A program made the position numbers and the translations under genes. From CAZGLR01 sp964526635 (GTDB taxonomy: Bacteria > Zixibacteria > MSB-5A5 > GN15 > JAAZOE01), in NCBI GenBank assembly GCA_964526635.1, contig CAZGLR010000030.1:1-30254 (forward strand): DNA of 30,254 nt. The letters are read 5' to 3'. The notes beneath the pieces are model-generated. The model was not told where the DNA came from. It did no database searches and saw only the letters and a program-made list of their open reading frames with translations. Below are positions 14,365-22,609 of this stretch, piece after piece; the first letter of the stretch is position 1, and each line of letters opens with the position of its first letter.

Positions 14365-16500
14365 GTGACTCAAATCAGGCTGCCCATCCGGGCGATATAC
14401 TTGTTGCTGGCGGCATTGTGCGTTGCCGCGCTTGTTATTTCTTGCAGTTCCACCCCGCCGGAACCGCCGGTTGCGAAAATTGACGTGCATGTCGATACGA
14501 TTCACGGCGATGTCCGCGTGGATAATTACTACTGGCTGCGGGATCGTGAGAATCCCGATGTCATTGCGTATCTCGAGGCCGAAAACACCTATACCGATGC
14601 GGTCATGAAACCAACTGACCGTTTTCAGGAAAAGCTCTTTGAGGAAATCAAGGGCCGCATTAAGGAAACCGACTTGTCGGTGCCGGTACGGGATGATTCC
14701 TTTTACTATTATTCACGCGACGAAGAGGGCAAACAGTACAAAATCTATTGCCGCAAAAAAGGTTCGCTGGAAGCCGAAGAAGAGATTCTGCTCGATGTTA
14801 ACACACTGGCCGAGGGCTATGAATTCTTCGATCTCGGCGGATATTTCATGAGCCCGGATCATCAGCTCATGGCCTATTCTTTTGACACCACAGGGCGCGA
14901 AATTTACGGGCTGAAAGTCAAGAATACAGTAACCGATGAAATACTGCCGGATGAAATCAACAATTTCGACGGCCGTGCCACCTGGGCACTGGATAACAAA
15001 ACCTTCTTCTACACCACTCAGGATGAAGCCCTGCGGCCGTACCGTCTGTGGCGCCATGCGCTGGGCACGTCGCAGGATGATGATGTCATGCTGTATGAAG
15101 AGCCCGGCGAACGGATGAATGTATATGCCTTTTCGACGCGGGATGAAAAGTATATCCTGATGGGATTATTCACGATCGGCATGTCGGAGTATTATTATCT
15201 ACCGGCCGATGATCCCAATGGTAAGTTCAAGCTGTTTGCCAAGCGCCAGGATGGTATCGAGTATGAAGTGAACCATCACGACGGCTATTTTTATGTCCTT
15301 ACCAACGAAGGCGCCCAGAACTTCAAGCTGATGCGTACACCGGCTAATCGTACGAACAAATCCAACTGGAAGGCCGTGTTGCCACATCGTGACTCGACCT
15401 ATGTGTCGGGTGTGACCTTCTTCGAAGATTACATGGTAGCCAGTGAGCGCGAAAATGGTCTCCCCCAGCTTCGCGTACAGAACATGAAATCCGGTGACCA
15501 TTATTATATCGACTTCCCGGAACCGATATACTCGGTCGGATTGACCGGCAATGCTGAATTCAATTCCGATACCCTGCGCTTCAATTACTATTCACTGGTG
15601 ACGCCGAACTCGGTGTACGATTACAATATGGAAGACCGTGGTCGCGTGCTCAAGAAGCAGCGCGAGGTGCTGGGAGGGTACAATCCCGATGAGTATACAT
15701 CGGAACGGATTTTTGCGACGGCTGACGACGGCATCAAGGTTCCGATTTCGATCATGTACAAGAAAAGTGAGTTTAAAGAGGATGCTCCGCAGCCGTTGTA
15801 TCTCTATGGCTATGGTTCCTATGGCGCCAGTATGGATCCCTATTTCTCATCGAGCCGGCTGTCGCTGCTCAACCGTGGTTTCGTCTTTGCCCTGGCCCAT
15901 GTTCGAGGTGGCGCCGAGATGGGCCGTTGGTGGTATGACGAGGGCAAGCTGCTCAACAAGATGAACACGTTCACCGATTTTATCGCCTGCGCCGAGCATC
16001 TGATTGGCGAGGGATACACCTCCAGCGATCAACTGGTGATTTCCGGCGGCAGCGCCGGTGGTTTGCTGGTCGGAGCGGTTGTTAATATGCGGCCTGATTT
16101 GTTCCATATTGCGGTGGCCGAGGTGCCGTTTGTCGATGTGGTCAACACCATGCTTGATGCGACCATTCCGCTGACGACCAATGAATACAGCGAATGGGGT
16201 AATCCGCAGGAGGAAGAGTACTATGATTACATGCTGAAATACTCACCATATGACAATGTTGCGGCGATGGATTATCCGCACATGCTGATTACGGCAGGGT
16301 TGAATGATCCCCGGGTGCAATACTGGGAGCCGGCCAAATGGACGGCCAAGCTGCGAACGATGAAGACCGACACCAACCGCCTGTTGTTCAAGGTCAATAT
16401 GGGCGCCGGTCATGGTGGCGCGTCGGGCCGCTATGATTATCTCAAGGAGATTGCCTTTGAGTATGCGTTTATTCTCGATGTGATGGGAATGAAGCATTGA
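14365..16500 (+). CDS. S9A prolyl oligopeptidase / oligopeptidase B family lipoprotein
   Basis: The protein of about 711 residues has a lipoprotein signal (LLLAALCVAALVISCSS; lipidated Cys near residue 27), a beta-propeller gate and a C-terminal alpha/beta hydrolase. The propeller begins VDNYYWLRDRENPDV. The catalytic triad is readable: Ser563 in ISGGSAGGLLVG, Asp648 in GLNDPRVQYWEPAKW, His683 in GAGHGGASGRYDYL. LYGYGSYGASMDPYFSS and AHVRGGAEMGRWWYDEGK are typical of oligopeptidase B. It should cleave small peptides, on the membrane's periplasmic side or outer membrane because of the lipid anchor. I choose GTG 14365, seven codons into the longest frame, because AAGGGAGAGGA lies just before it. 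It is flanked on both sides by repeat clusters. Confidence 0.93.
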   Translation: MTQIRLPIRAIYLLLAALCVAALVISCSSTPPEPPVAKIDVHVDTIHGDVRVDNYYWLRDRENPDVIAYLEAENTYTDAVMKPTDRFQEKLFEEIKGRIKETDLSVPVRDDSFYYYSRDEEGKQYKIYCRKKGSLEAEEEILLDVNTLAEGYEFFDLGGYFMSPDHQLMAYSFDTTGREIYGLKVKNTVTDEILPDEINNFDGRATWALDNKTFFYTTQDEALRPYRLWRHALGTSQDDDVMLYEEPGERMNVYAFSTRDEKYILMGLFTIGMSEYYYLPADDPNGKFKLFAKRQDGIEYEVNHHDGYFYVLTNEGAQNFKLMRTPANRTNKSNWKAVLPHRDSTYVSGVTFFEDYMVASERENGLPQLRVQNMKSGDHYYIDFPEPIYSVGLTGNAEFNSDTLRFNYYSLVTPNSVYDYNMEDRGRVLKKQREVLGGYNPDEYTSERIFATADDGIKVPISIMYKKSEFKEDAPQPLYLYGYGSYGASMDPYFSSSRLSLLNRGFVFALAHVRGGAEMGRWWYDEGKLLNKMNTFTDFIACAEHLIGEGYTSSDQLVISGGSAGGLLVGAVVNMRPDLFHIAVAEVPFVDVVNTMLDATIPLTTNEYSEWGNPQEEEYYDYMLKYSPYDNVAAMDYPHMLITAGLNDPRVQYWEPAKWTAKLRTMKTDTNRLLFKVNMGAGHGGASGRYDYLKEIAFEYAFILDVMGMKH

Positions 16501-16529
16501 TGATGATTTGAAATATTGCAGTAATTGAA

Positions 16530-16556
16530 AAGCCCTCGAAGTTCGGGGGCTTTTTT
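16530..16556 (+). terminator. intrinsic terminator of the S9 peptidase gene
   Basis: AAGCCCTCGA pairs with TCGGGGGCTT (one G-T pair) over a three-base loop, followed by six T residues, 30 bp after the peptidase stop. Confidence 0.88.
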
Positions 16557-17143
16557 ATGCCGCAACCCGCGACTCTGTCGTGGGTTTACTCATTCGGGCT
16601 GCTCTCCGCGCAACTGAATTACGATACAGCCACCCGGTACCCCACTCGGCATCCGAGCGGGGTTATCATTACACTTTCAGGAAGAAACTTACCCCGCGGG
16701 CGGGGCACCGGGTTCTGGCACAACAGCTAAAGGAATGCTGAAACATTCAATCGGGTGCCGGAACCACGGAGGTTCCGCTCTACAAAATTACGACCAGGGG
16801 CCGATTTTCGTGCTTGGAAATTACTTTCGTCGTAGAGGCACGGATCCCCTCGCCCGTCGTGCAGTTAGAAAATGTCGCCCACGACGCCAGTCGTGGGTTT
16901 ATAATCGAGATAAGCTAAGGTGGCTATCGTGCCGGGATTGATCGACGGTAGTATGGTAACACTTTTTACTTATCGAATGGGGAAAGTTAGCTCGATCAAA
17001 TCGTCAACCCACGACTCCGCAGCATAGCTGCTCCGTAGTGGGCGACAGGTTCGGACCGGGCGATCCCGGCCCCTATGACTGTTGAAAGATTTTCGCACAT
17101 ACTGAAATTAATACAGCACAGCGGGACTTCCTGCTTCTATTGC
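16557..17143. repeat. intergenic cluster of short palindromic repeats, no gene supported
   Basis: At least six hairpins occupy this gap. AACCCGCGAC/GTCGTGGGTT is at 16564-16586 and ACCCCACTCGG/CCGAGCGGGGT at 16639-16663. ACCCCGCGGGCGGGG is at 16691 and GGAACC/GGTTCC at 16760-16776. CCCACGAC/GTCGTGGG is perfect at 16878-16897, and a long CCCAC..GCAGC/GCTGC..GTGGG lies at 17008-17042; a CCGGG/CCCGG hairpin follows near 17058. Several share outer GGGTTTA or GGGGTACCG context, suggesting related elements. Small frames here translate hairpins and are not credible genes. Confidence 0.65.
16635..16681 (-). repeat. dispersed palindromic repeat, inverted copy
   Basis: Reverse complement of the 13456-13502 element with about 42 of 47 matches, including the flank GAAAGTGTAATGA and the hairpin CCGCTCGG-ATG-CCGAGTGGG. 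Differences in one arm are not compensated by changes in the other, so the stem is decaying. Confidence 0.72.
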
Positions 17144-17884
17144 CTATTTCACAGCGGTGTAGAATGTTCGCCAATGGCGGGTCAGATTCAGTTCCCGTTC
17201 GCTGTCGGCGGTTTTGATAGAATGAAATCCGGCCGACTGCAGGGCCGCCTTAACGTACTCCACAGGATGAAATCGTGCGACCAGTTCCATGTCCTGCCGT
17301 GACCAACGATCGCTGTTTTTGCCGAACATAGTCAGTGTCATGCGACCCAGGCGGCTCCGTTTGTCATAGGAAACGTTGCAGATCAGGGCACGGTCGCCCT
17401 CGGCCCGGCCGCTGTTGCCGTTCCAGGCCTTTTCGTAGCCCTCTTCGGAATGGAGATCGAAGACAAAGATGCCGCCATCTTCGAGGGCATTATAGACACT
17501 CCGGAATGCTTCTTCGAGTTCTTTTACCGAGAGTATGTGGTTCAGGCTGTCACTGGTTGAGACGGCCGCTTTAACCGGTTCGGGGATAGTAAACGAGCGG
17601 GCATCGGCGAGGAACAATCGGGCGTCGGGGGCATTGACCCGGGCGAACGAAAGCATCTCAGCGGAGCCATCGATGCCGACCACCCGGAAACCGTCGCTGG
17701 TGAGCCGTCCGGCCAAATGACCGGTACCGCAGCAGACATCAAGTAATCGTGCCCCTTTCGGGAGTTCCGACAGGAGAAGTTTGCCGTATATGGGATAAAG
17801 TTGATCAATCAGCCGGGGCGCCCAGTAGTCGTTATAAAATGGCGCAAACTGGTCGTATTCGGAATAAATGACAGCATCGATCAT
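17144..17884 (-). CDS. class I SAM-dependent methyltransferase
   Basis: The 246-residue protein has motif I RLLDVCCGTGHLAGRL near residue 47, motif II VVGIDGSAEML, an ARLFLADARSF segment and DSLNHILSVKELEEAF, followed by GGIFVFDLHSEEGYEKAW. This is the Methyltransf_25/11-type small-molecule fold; no substrate-specific domain is recognisable. GGAGG seven bases before the ATG gives a strong start. It is divergent from the RdhA-like gene across 82 bp and its 3' end faces the palindrome cluster. Function beyond methyl transfer is unknown. Confidence 0.87.
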   Translation of the reverse strand: MIDAVIYSEYDQFAPFYNDYWAPRLIDQLYPIYGKLLLSELPKGARLLDVCCGTGHLAGRLTSDGFRVVGIDGSAEMLSFARVNAPDARLFLADARSFTIPEPVKAAVSTSDSLNHILSVKELEEAFRSVYNALEDGGIFVFDLHSEEGYEKAWNGNSGRAEGDRALICNVSYDKRSRLGRMTLTMFGKNSDRWSRQDMELVARFHPVEYVKAALQSAGFHSIKTADSERELNLTRHWRTFYTAVK

Positions 17885-17966
17885 GTGGTAACCTCCGGGA
17901 GTCTGTTCATCATTGCTTGCCTGATCGGGATAATTTGCATACTTTCAGGTAAAAGGCAAGGAATAA

Positions 17967-19283
17967 ATGGATCATATGGTCGCTCTTATTATTTTTGTTC
18001 TTACATTTAGCGGGCTGGCGGCGTTTTTTCTGTTGTTTGCGGTCACGTCGCGTCGCGAAAAGCGCCTCAGAGCATCCGTGCTGGCCGGTTCGATGGCGGC
18101 GGTATGTGCGGCATTGTTGATTATTATGGCGGTCCCGCCGGTGCCGGCTTTTGCCTACTGGATACTCTCGGGGCTGGTCGTATTTATTGCCCTGCTCTAT
18201 TTTGCGCCATTGAATAAACCGTCGCAGATCAAAATCAACGGTCCCACTGAGCGGGTCGATGAGCGCGATATCATGTTTGCGCGTGAGGAATATCGGCCGG
18301 GCACGGATAAATACCAGGATTATTATGATATGCGGCCGGCGAATAAAGAATTCGATGACCGTCTGCGAAAACTGCCGGAGATGTTTGAACCTGGCGGCAA
18401 ATATTATGAAGAAGAAACAGCCAAAAAGATCGCCGGGACGTTTCGGAAGATTGAGCGGTTGGGTAATCATGTTGATGGTAAAGAAGCGCGCAAAGATGTC
18501 AATATCGATCCGGCTGAAGCGACCGCCATGGTTAAGCAAATGGCGCTCGAACTCGGGGCCGGTGAGGTCGGGATTGCCCGGTTGAATCCAATGTATGTCT
18601 ATTCGCATGTCGGGCGCGGCCCGGAGCGGTGGGGCGCACCGATTGAGACGACGCACAGGTTTGCGATTGTCTTTACGCTCGAAATGGATTACAACAAAGT
18701 CGAAACCGCCCCGGCGCTGCCGATTACCGATGAATCTGCCCGGCGATATCTGGAGGGCGCGGAGATATCGATCGAGATGGCCCGCCGGCTGCGCGAGATG
18801 GGGTATTCATCGCGGGCGCATATAGCGGGGAGCAATTATCAGATTATGGTCGTGCCGGTGGCGTATGAGGCCGGGCTGGGTGAATTGGGGCGTTTCGGGT
18901 ATTTGATTTCGAAGAAATATGGCGCGCGGTGCCGTCTGGGAGCAATCACAACCGAGATGCCGCTGGTACCTGATAAGCCGGTGGCGTTTGGCGTGCAGGA
19001 TTTTTGTGCTGTATGTAAACGGTGTGCTGAGGTGTGTCCATCGAATTCTATCCCCGATGGCCCCAAGACTGACCAGCGCGGGGTCGAGAAATGGCAGCTT
19101 GATTTTGAGACCTGTATCTGGGCATGGCGTCTGGCCGGTACCGATTGCGGTTTGTGTATGAAGTATTGTCCCTATTCTCATCCGAGGGCGCTGGTTCATG
19201 ATGTGGTGAAGTTTGCGATTGAGCGATCGGCCTTTGCGCGGCGTGTGTCAGCCTGGGGCGAGAAGATTTTTTATGGGGGATAA
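17967..19283 (+). CDS. membrane-anchored reductive-dehalogenase-like corrinoid/Fe-S protein
   Basis: The 438-residue protein has three N-terminal membrane helices (about 5-27, 38-57, 60-80) and then an RdhA-type catalytic region. FTLEMDYNKVETAP, the Asn of AGSNYQIMVVPVAYEAGLGE, LGRFGYLI and GARCRLGAITTEMPL follow the family's order for the corrinoid pocket. Two ferredoxin clusters are complete: Cys347, 350, 353, 357 (CAVCKRCAEVCP) and Cys383, 394, 397, 401 (CGLCMKYCPY). Canonical respiratory RdhA proteins have a TAT signal and a separate RdhB anchor; here neither exists and the anchor is fused. It is likely a membrane-bound reductase. Halogenated substrates are not proven, and a cytoplasmic or non-respiratory role is possible. 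AAGGA precedes the ATG. Confidence 0.85.
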   Translation: MDHMVALIIFVLTFSGLAAFFLLFAVTSRREKRLRASVLAGSMAAVCAALLIIMAVPPVPAFAYWILSGLVVFIALLYFAPLNKPSQIKINGPTERVDERDIMFAREEYRPGTDKYQDYYDMRPANKEFDDRLRKLPEMFEPGGKYYEEETAKKIAGTFRKIERLGNHVDGKEARKDVNIDPAEATAMVKQMALELGAGEVGIARLNPMYVYSHVGRGPERWGAPIETTHRFAIVFTLEMDYNKVETAPALPITDESARRYLEGAEISIEMARRLREMGYSSRAHIAGSNYQIMVVPVAYEAGLGELGRFGYLISKKYGARCRLGAITTEMPLVPDKPVAFGVQDFCAVCKRCAEVCPSNSIPDGPKTDQRGVEKWQLDFETCIWAWRLAGTDCGLCMKYCPYSHPRALVHDVVKFAIERSAFARRVSAWGEKIFYGG

Positions 19284-19319
19284 TTCGCCAAAAATCGTTC
19301 CGAATTGCCCCGGGTTTCC

Positions 19320-19349
19320 TTGCATTTAGCCTCCCGATTACAGTATCTT
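19320..19349 (+). promoter_or_regulatory. candidate promoter for the CBS/transporter pair
   Basis: TTGCAT and TATCTT are 18 bp apart in the 111-bp gap before the CBS gene. Four of six bases match at each box. Weak evidence, positional. Confidence 0.3.
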
Positions 19350-19394
19350 ATGCGCCAGATTTGAGTCAGGGCATTTGACAAGGAGTAGGGAGCC

Positions 19395-19946
19395 ATGCCG
19401 TCCGTTACTGCCCGGGATATCATGATCCCCCTGGATCAGTATCCTCATATCCCCCATTGGTTCACCCTGCGCCAGGCAGTGGTCGAACTGGAAAAATCCG
19501 TCATCGATTTCAAAGGCAAGTCATCTCTCCCCCGTGCGCTGCTGGTGTTTCATGAGGAATATCAACTGGTCGGGATAGTCCGTCGGCGCGATATTCTCCG
19601 CGGGCTGGAGCCGAAATTTTTGCGTACGATGCCGATCAAGAACCGTCGGCAGTTGTATGAAGTCGAGGGCGACATCAATCTACTTGACCTGTCGTCGGGA
19701 CATATATCGCAGGAAATGCAGCGCCTGGCCGAGACTAAAGTCTCGGAGATTATGCTGCCGGTGGTCGAGACTGTTGGCGCCGATGCGCACCTGGCCAAAA
19801 TTATCCACAAAATGATCACTCGCGATTTGAATCTTGTCCCGGTTATCGATGGCGACAAGGTGGTCGGGGTGGTTCGCAGTGTGGACGTTTTTCATGAAAT
19901 CGGAAAGATGTTAATCGAGCAGGATCAGGACAAATCGCAGCGATGA
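19395..19946 (+). CDS. two-CBS-domain protein
   Basis: The 183-residue protein consists of a CBS pair. The first repeat includes TARDIMIPLDQYPHIP and RALLVFHEEYQLVGIVRRRD with LRGLEPKF. The second includes KVSEIMLPVVETVGADAHL and NLVPVIDGDKVVGVVRSVDV. CBS pairs bind adenine nucleotides or SAM and report energy state to a partner. No catalytic domain is fused. The transporter gene starts 15 bp downstream, so the pair probably shares a transcript and the CBS protein may regulate the transporter, as CBS modules do in some anion and Mg channels. AGGAG and GGGAG lie upstream of the ATG. Confidence 0.88.
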   Translation: MPSVTARDIMIPLDQYPHIPHWFTLRQAVVELEKSVIDFKGKSSLPRALLVFHEEYQLVGIVRRRDILRGLEPKFLRTMPIKNRRQLYEVEGDINLLDLSSGHISQEMQRLAETKVSEIMLPVVETVGADAHLAKIIHKMITRDLNLVPVIDGDKVVGVVRSVDVFHEIGKMLIEQDQDKSQR

Positions 19947-19961
19947 CAATGTGGAGCAGCT

Positions 19962-21512
19962 ATGTTTAGATGGTTCAAACGCAAACAACAACCACAGATG
20001 TCGCAGGGGTTGCCGCCGATGCCCGATAGTGTAGTACTGGCCAAGCTCAGGCCGCAGATTGACTGGCGACGGATTTTCTTTATTTTTCTGGGTCTTTTCC
20101 TTTTTGCGATAGTCTATTTTTCGCCTGAATGGCCGGCGGCGATGGACCCCAAGGGTCAGCCGTTTGATTTATCCCATGAGGCCAAAGCAGCTATCGGTCT
20201 GTTTTTGCTGGCTGCGGTCTGGTGGGTATTCGAGGTGGTGCCAATCGGGGTAACCGGAATTATGATTGCGGTGGTGCAGGGATTATTTTTGATTCGTCCG
20301 GCCCGGATAGCGTTTACTGATTTTATGGATCCCTCGGTCTGGTTCATTGTCGGATCGGTGGTGATCGGGATGGCCTTTGCATCGACCGGTCTGACCAAAC
20401 GGATGGCGTATAAAATGCTGTTGATTGTCGGTGAGAAGACGTCGATGATCTATCTCGGCTGTTTTATTATGACATCGGCACTGACGCTGATTATGGCTCA
20501 CACGGCTGTTGCCGCAGCGGTGTATCCCCTGCTCATGGCGATTTACTCGCTGTATGATGAGGATAACAAGCCGACCAAATTCGGCAAGGGCTTGTTTATG
20601 GGGATGGCCTTTGTCGCGGGGGCGGGCAGTATTATTACCCTGCTGGGAGCAGCGCGCGGTGCGGTGGCGATCGGGTTTTATCGTGAGATTGTCGGCAGCG
20701 AGATTACTTTCTTCGGATTGACCTATTATATGCTCCCGGTTGGCGTGGTGATGACGTTTTTACTTTGGCCGTACTTTTTGCTGTATTACAAGCCGGAGCA
20801 TAAACGGATCGAGGGACTGCATAAACGGGTGACGGCCCTCAATGCTCATCTCGGGCCAATCAGCAGAAAAGAGATATTGACGATCGTCATCGTGGGGCTA
20901 ACGATATTGGCGATGAGTATGCGATCCTTCATCCCATTCCTCGAAGAAGTCAATAAGGCTGCGGTTATTCTGGTGGCTACTGTCTTGTTCTTCGTACTGA
21001 AGATTTTGACGATAGATGATCTCGAGAAGATACCGTGGAATATCGTGCTGCTGTTCGGCGGTGCGATGAGTATCGGTTTTTGCCTGTGGCAAACCGGTGC
21101 GGCCAGTTGGATTGCGGTGCAATGGCTGGGGCTGTTGCAGAATGCGCCCTGGTTTATCTTTGTGATGGGTATTGCGTTTTTCGTGCTCATCATGACCAAT
21201 TTGATCATGAATGTCGCGGCGATTGCCATCTCGATGCCGGTGGCACTGGTTCTGGCGCCCTATCTGGGTGTGGCGCCCGAAGTCGTGATTTTTGCGTCGC
21301 TGGTAACCGCCGGGATGCCGTTTTTACTGCTGGTCGGTGCGGCGCCCAATGCGATCGCCTATGAATCCAAGCAATTCTCGACCGGCGAGTTTTTTGTGGC
21401 CGGAATCCCGGCCAGTATATTGTTGATGGTAGTATTGGGGATTTTCGTCTGGCTTATCTGGCCATTGATGGGCATGCCGGTGACACTGGAACCGACCGCG
21501 GTTATGCCGTGA
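19962..21512 (+). CDS. DASS/SLC13-family anion:cation symporter
   Basis: The 516-residue polytopic protein has about 11-12 hydrophobic segments. WWVFEVVPIGVTGIMIAVVQ is the conserved early segment of DASS carriers, followed by GSVVIGMAF and TGLTKRMAYKML. Two hairpin regions carry ALTLIMAHTAVAAAVYPL and LIMTNLIMNVAAIAISMPVA, and VGAAPNAIAYESKQFS lies near the C-terminus. The paired Ser-Asn-Thr motifs that form the Na+ and carboxylate sites are altered: AHT in the first and MNV in the second. The substrate (dicarboxylate, sulfate or other anion) therefore cannot be named. It follows the CBS gene in an operon and ends at a strong terminator. Confidence 0.86.
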   Translation: MFRWFKRKQQPQMSQGLPPMPDSVVLAKLRPQIDWRRIFFIFLGLFLFAIVYFSPEWPAAMDPKGQPFDLSHEAKAAIGLFLLAAVWWVFEVVPIGVTGIMIAVVQGLFLIRPARIAFTDFMDPSVWFIVGSVVIGMAFASTGLTKRMAYKMLLIVGEKTSMIYLGCFIMTSALTLIMAHTAVAAAVYPLLMAIYSLYDEDNKPTKFGKGLFMGMAFVAGAGSIITLLGAARGAVAIGFYREIVGSEITFFGLTYYMLPVGVVMTFLLWPYFLLYYKPEHKRIEGLHKRVTALNAHLGPISRKEILTIVIVGLTILAMSMRSFIPFLEEVNKAAVILVATVLFFVLKILTIDDLEKIPWNIVLLFGGAMSIGFCLWQTGAASWIAVQWLGLLQNAPWFIFVMGIAFFVLIMTNLIMNVAAIAISMPVALVLAPYLGVAPEVVIFASLVTAGMPFLLLVGAAPNAIAYESKQFSTGEFFVAGIPASILLMVVLGIFVWLIWPLMGMPVTLEPTAVMP

Positions 21513-21521
21513 TAATATGAC

Positions 21522-21550
21522 AACGGCCGCCTGATCAGGCGGCCGTTTTT
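21522..21550 (+). terminator. strong intrinsic terminator after the DASS gene
   Basis: A perfect 26-bp palindrome (AACGGCCGCCTGA and its complement) is followed by TTTTT. It lies between convergent genes, 21 bp from the end of egtD. In the egtD direction the tail (GTTGTCATATT) is weak, so it is mainly a forward terminator. Confidence 0.92.
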
Positions 21551-21570
21551 ATTTAGATATATTTCAGCAG

Positions 21571-22596
21571 TTATATGCAGCCATCGCCGGCTGAGTTTTG
21601 TTTTTTCACGCGCCACATTGAATCGACAAAGTACCTTTTCGAGTCGAAGAAATGGTTAAGGACTTCATAGCCGGTTTCATGTGCAATCTTATCGATATCG
21701 GAAATCAGGTATTTGTAGGAATATTCGATGTGAATCGGTTCCCACGGGTGAAACGTGAATGAGCGCCCGATCTCTTCGATAAAGACTTCCTGCTCCTCGA
21801 GGCTGACCAGATAGCTTTCCATCGCTCCGGAAAAGACATCATAGGTACCGAAATGGCGGAATTTAGCGGGATCAAACTGACCGCCCAATTCACGGTTGAT
21901 ACGATACAGAATATTAACATTGAATGCCGCGGTGATACCTTTTGAATCATTGTAGGCCTGCAAAAGCAGTTCGATGTCTTTCTTGAGATCGAAACCGGTA
22001 AGCACCATATCGCCGTTGTTCAGACAGTTCCAGAGATTTCGCATGAAAAACCGGGCAGAATTGTGGGTAAAATTACCGATGTTTGATCCGAGAAACAGCA
22101 CAACATTTTTGCGTTGATATTGATTATTGAGCCAGTTGATACCGGTAAAGTAATCGGTCACCAGGGCGTTGAGTTCGAGTTCGGGGAATGTGCTGCCCAT
22201 ATGCTTGAGGAGATCATCGATTGCTTTCTGGGAAATATCAATCGGGAAGTATTTGAAGTCGAGTTTTTGATCGAGGAAATTTTCGATGAGAATAGAGGTT
22301 TTCAGGCCATTGCCGGGCCCGAATTCGATGAGATTGAATGGTTCACCCTTGGCCAGTCTGGCGATGCCATCACGATTGATAGTCATAGCATCGATCTCAC
22401 AATTGGTTGGATAGTACTCTTCGAGTTCTGTGATTTCGTCGAAAAGACGGCTGCCTTCTTTATCGTACAGATATTTCGACGGCAGATATTTGCGGGTGCT
22501 GGACAGGCCGACCAGAACATCGAGTAAAAATGCTGCGGTTTCATCCTGTTTCACCTGCTGATCAGTCGGATCAAGGACACGTACTGTTTGGGCCAT
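21571..22596 (-). CDS. egtD: L-histidine N-alpha-methyltransferase EgtD
   Basis: EgtD trimethylates histidine with SAM to hercynine, the first step of ergothioneine synthesis. The protein of about 341 residues shows STRKYLPSKYLYDKEGSRLF, ITELEEYYPTNCE, the SAM site LIEFGPGNGLKTSILIE, FLGSNIGNF and the C-terminal HIEYSYKYLISDI characteristic of the family. I start at the ATG at 22596, which has AGGGG upstream and begins MAQTVRVLDPT. The longer frame to 22722 would overlap egtB by 113 bp and adds residues that do not look like EgtD. The chosen start is 13 bp after the egtB stop, so the genes form an operon. Confidence 0.93.
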   Translation of the reverse strand: MAQTVRVLDPTDQQVKQDETAAFLLDVLVGLSSTRKYLPSKYLYDKEGSRLFDEITELEEYYPTNCEIDAMTINRDGIARLAKGEPFNLIEFGPGNGLKTSILIENFLDQKLDFKYFPIDISQKAIDDLLKHMGSTFPELELNALVTDYFTGINWLNNQYQRKNVVLFLGSNIGNFTHNSARFFMRNLWNCLNNGDMVLTGFDLKKDIELLLQAYNDSKGITAAFNVNILYRINRELGGQFDPAKFRHFGTYDVFSGAMESYLVSLEEQEVFIEEIGRSFTFHPWEPIHIEYSYKYLISDIDKIAHETGYEVLNHFFDSKRYFVDSMWRVKKQNSAGDGCI

Positions 22597-22609
22597 GGGA
22601 GTTCCCCTG

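Noticed and set aside
16735..16941. Small plus-strand frame in the repeat cluster
   Set aside because: Its translation spans several palindromes, has no ribosome site and no coding-like composition.
17967..19283. Epoxyqueuosine reductase (QueG) as the identity of the corrinoid/Fe-S protein
   Set aside because: The EMDYNKVETAP, AGLGELGR and RCRLGAITTEMPL run and the N-terminal membrane helices fit RdhA-type proteins better, and QueG's C-terminal HEAT-like region is missing.
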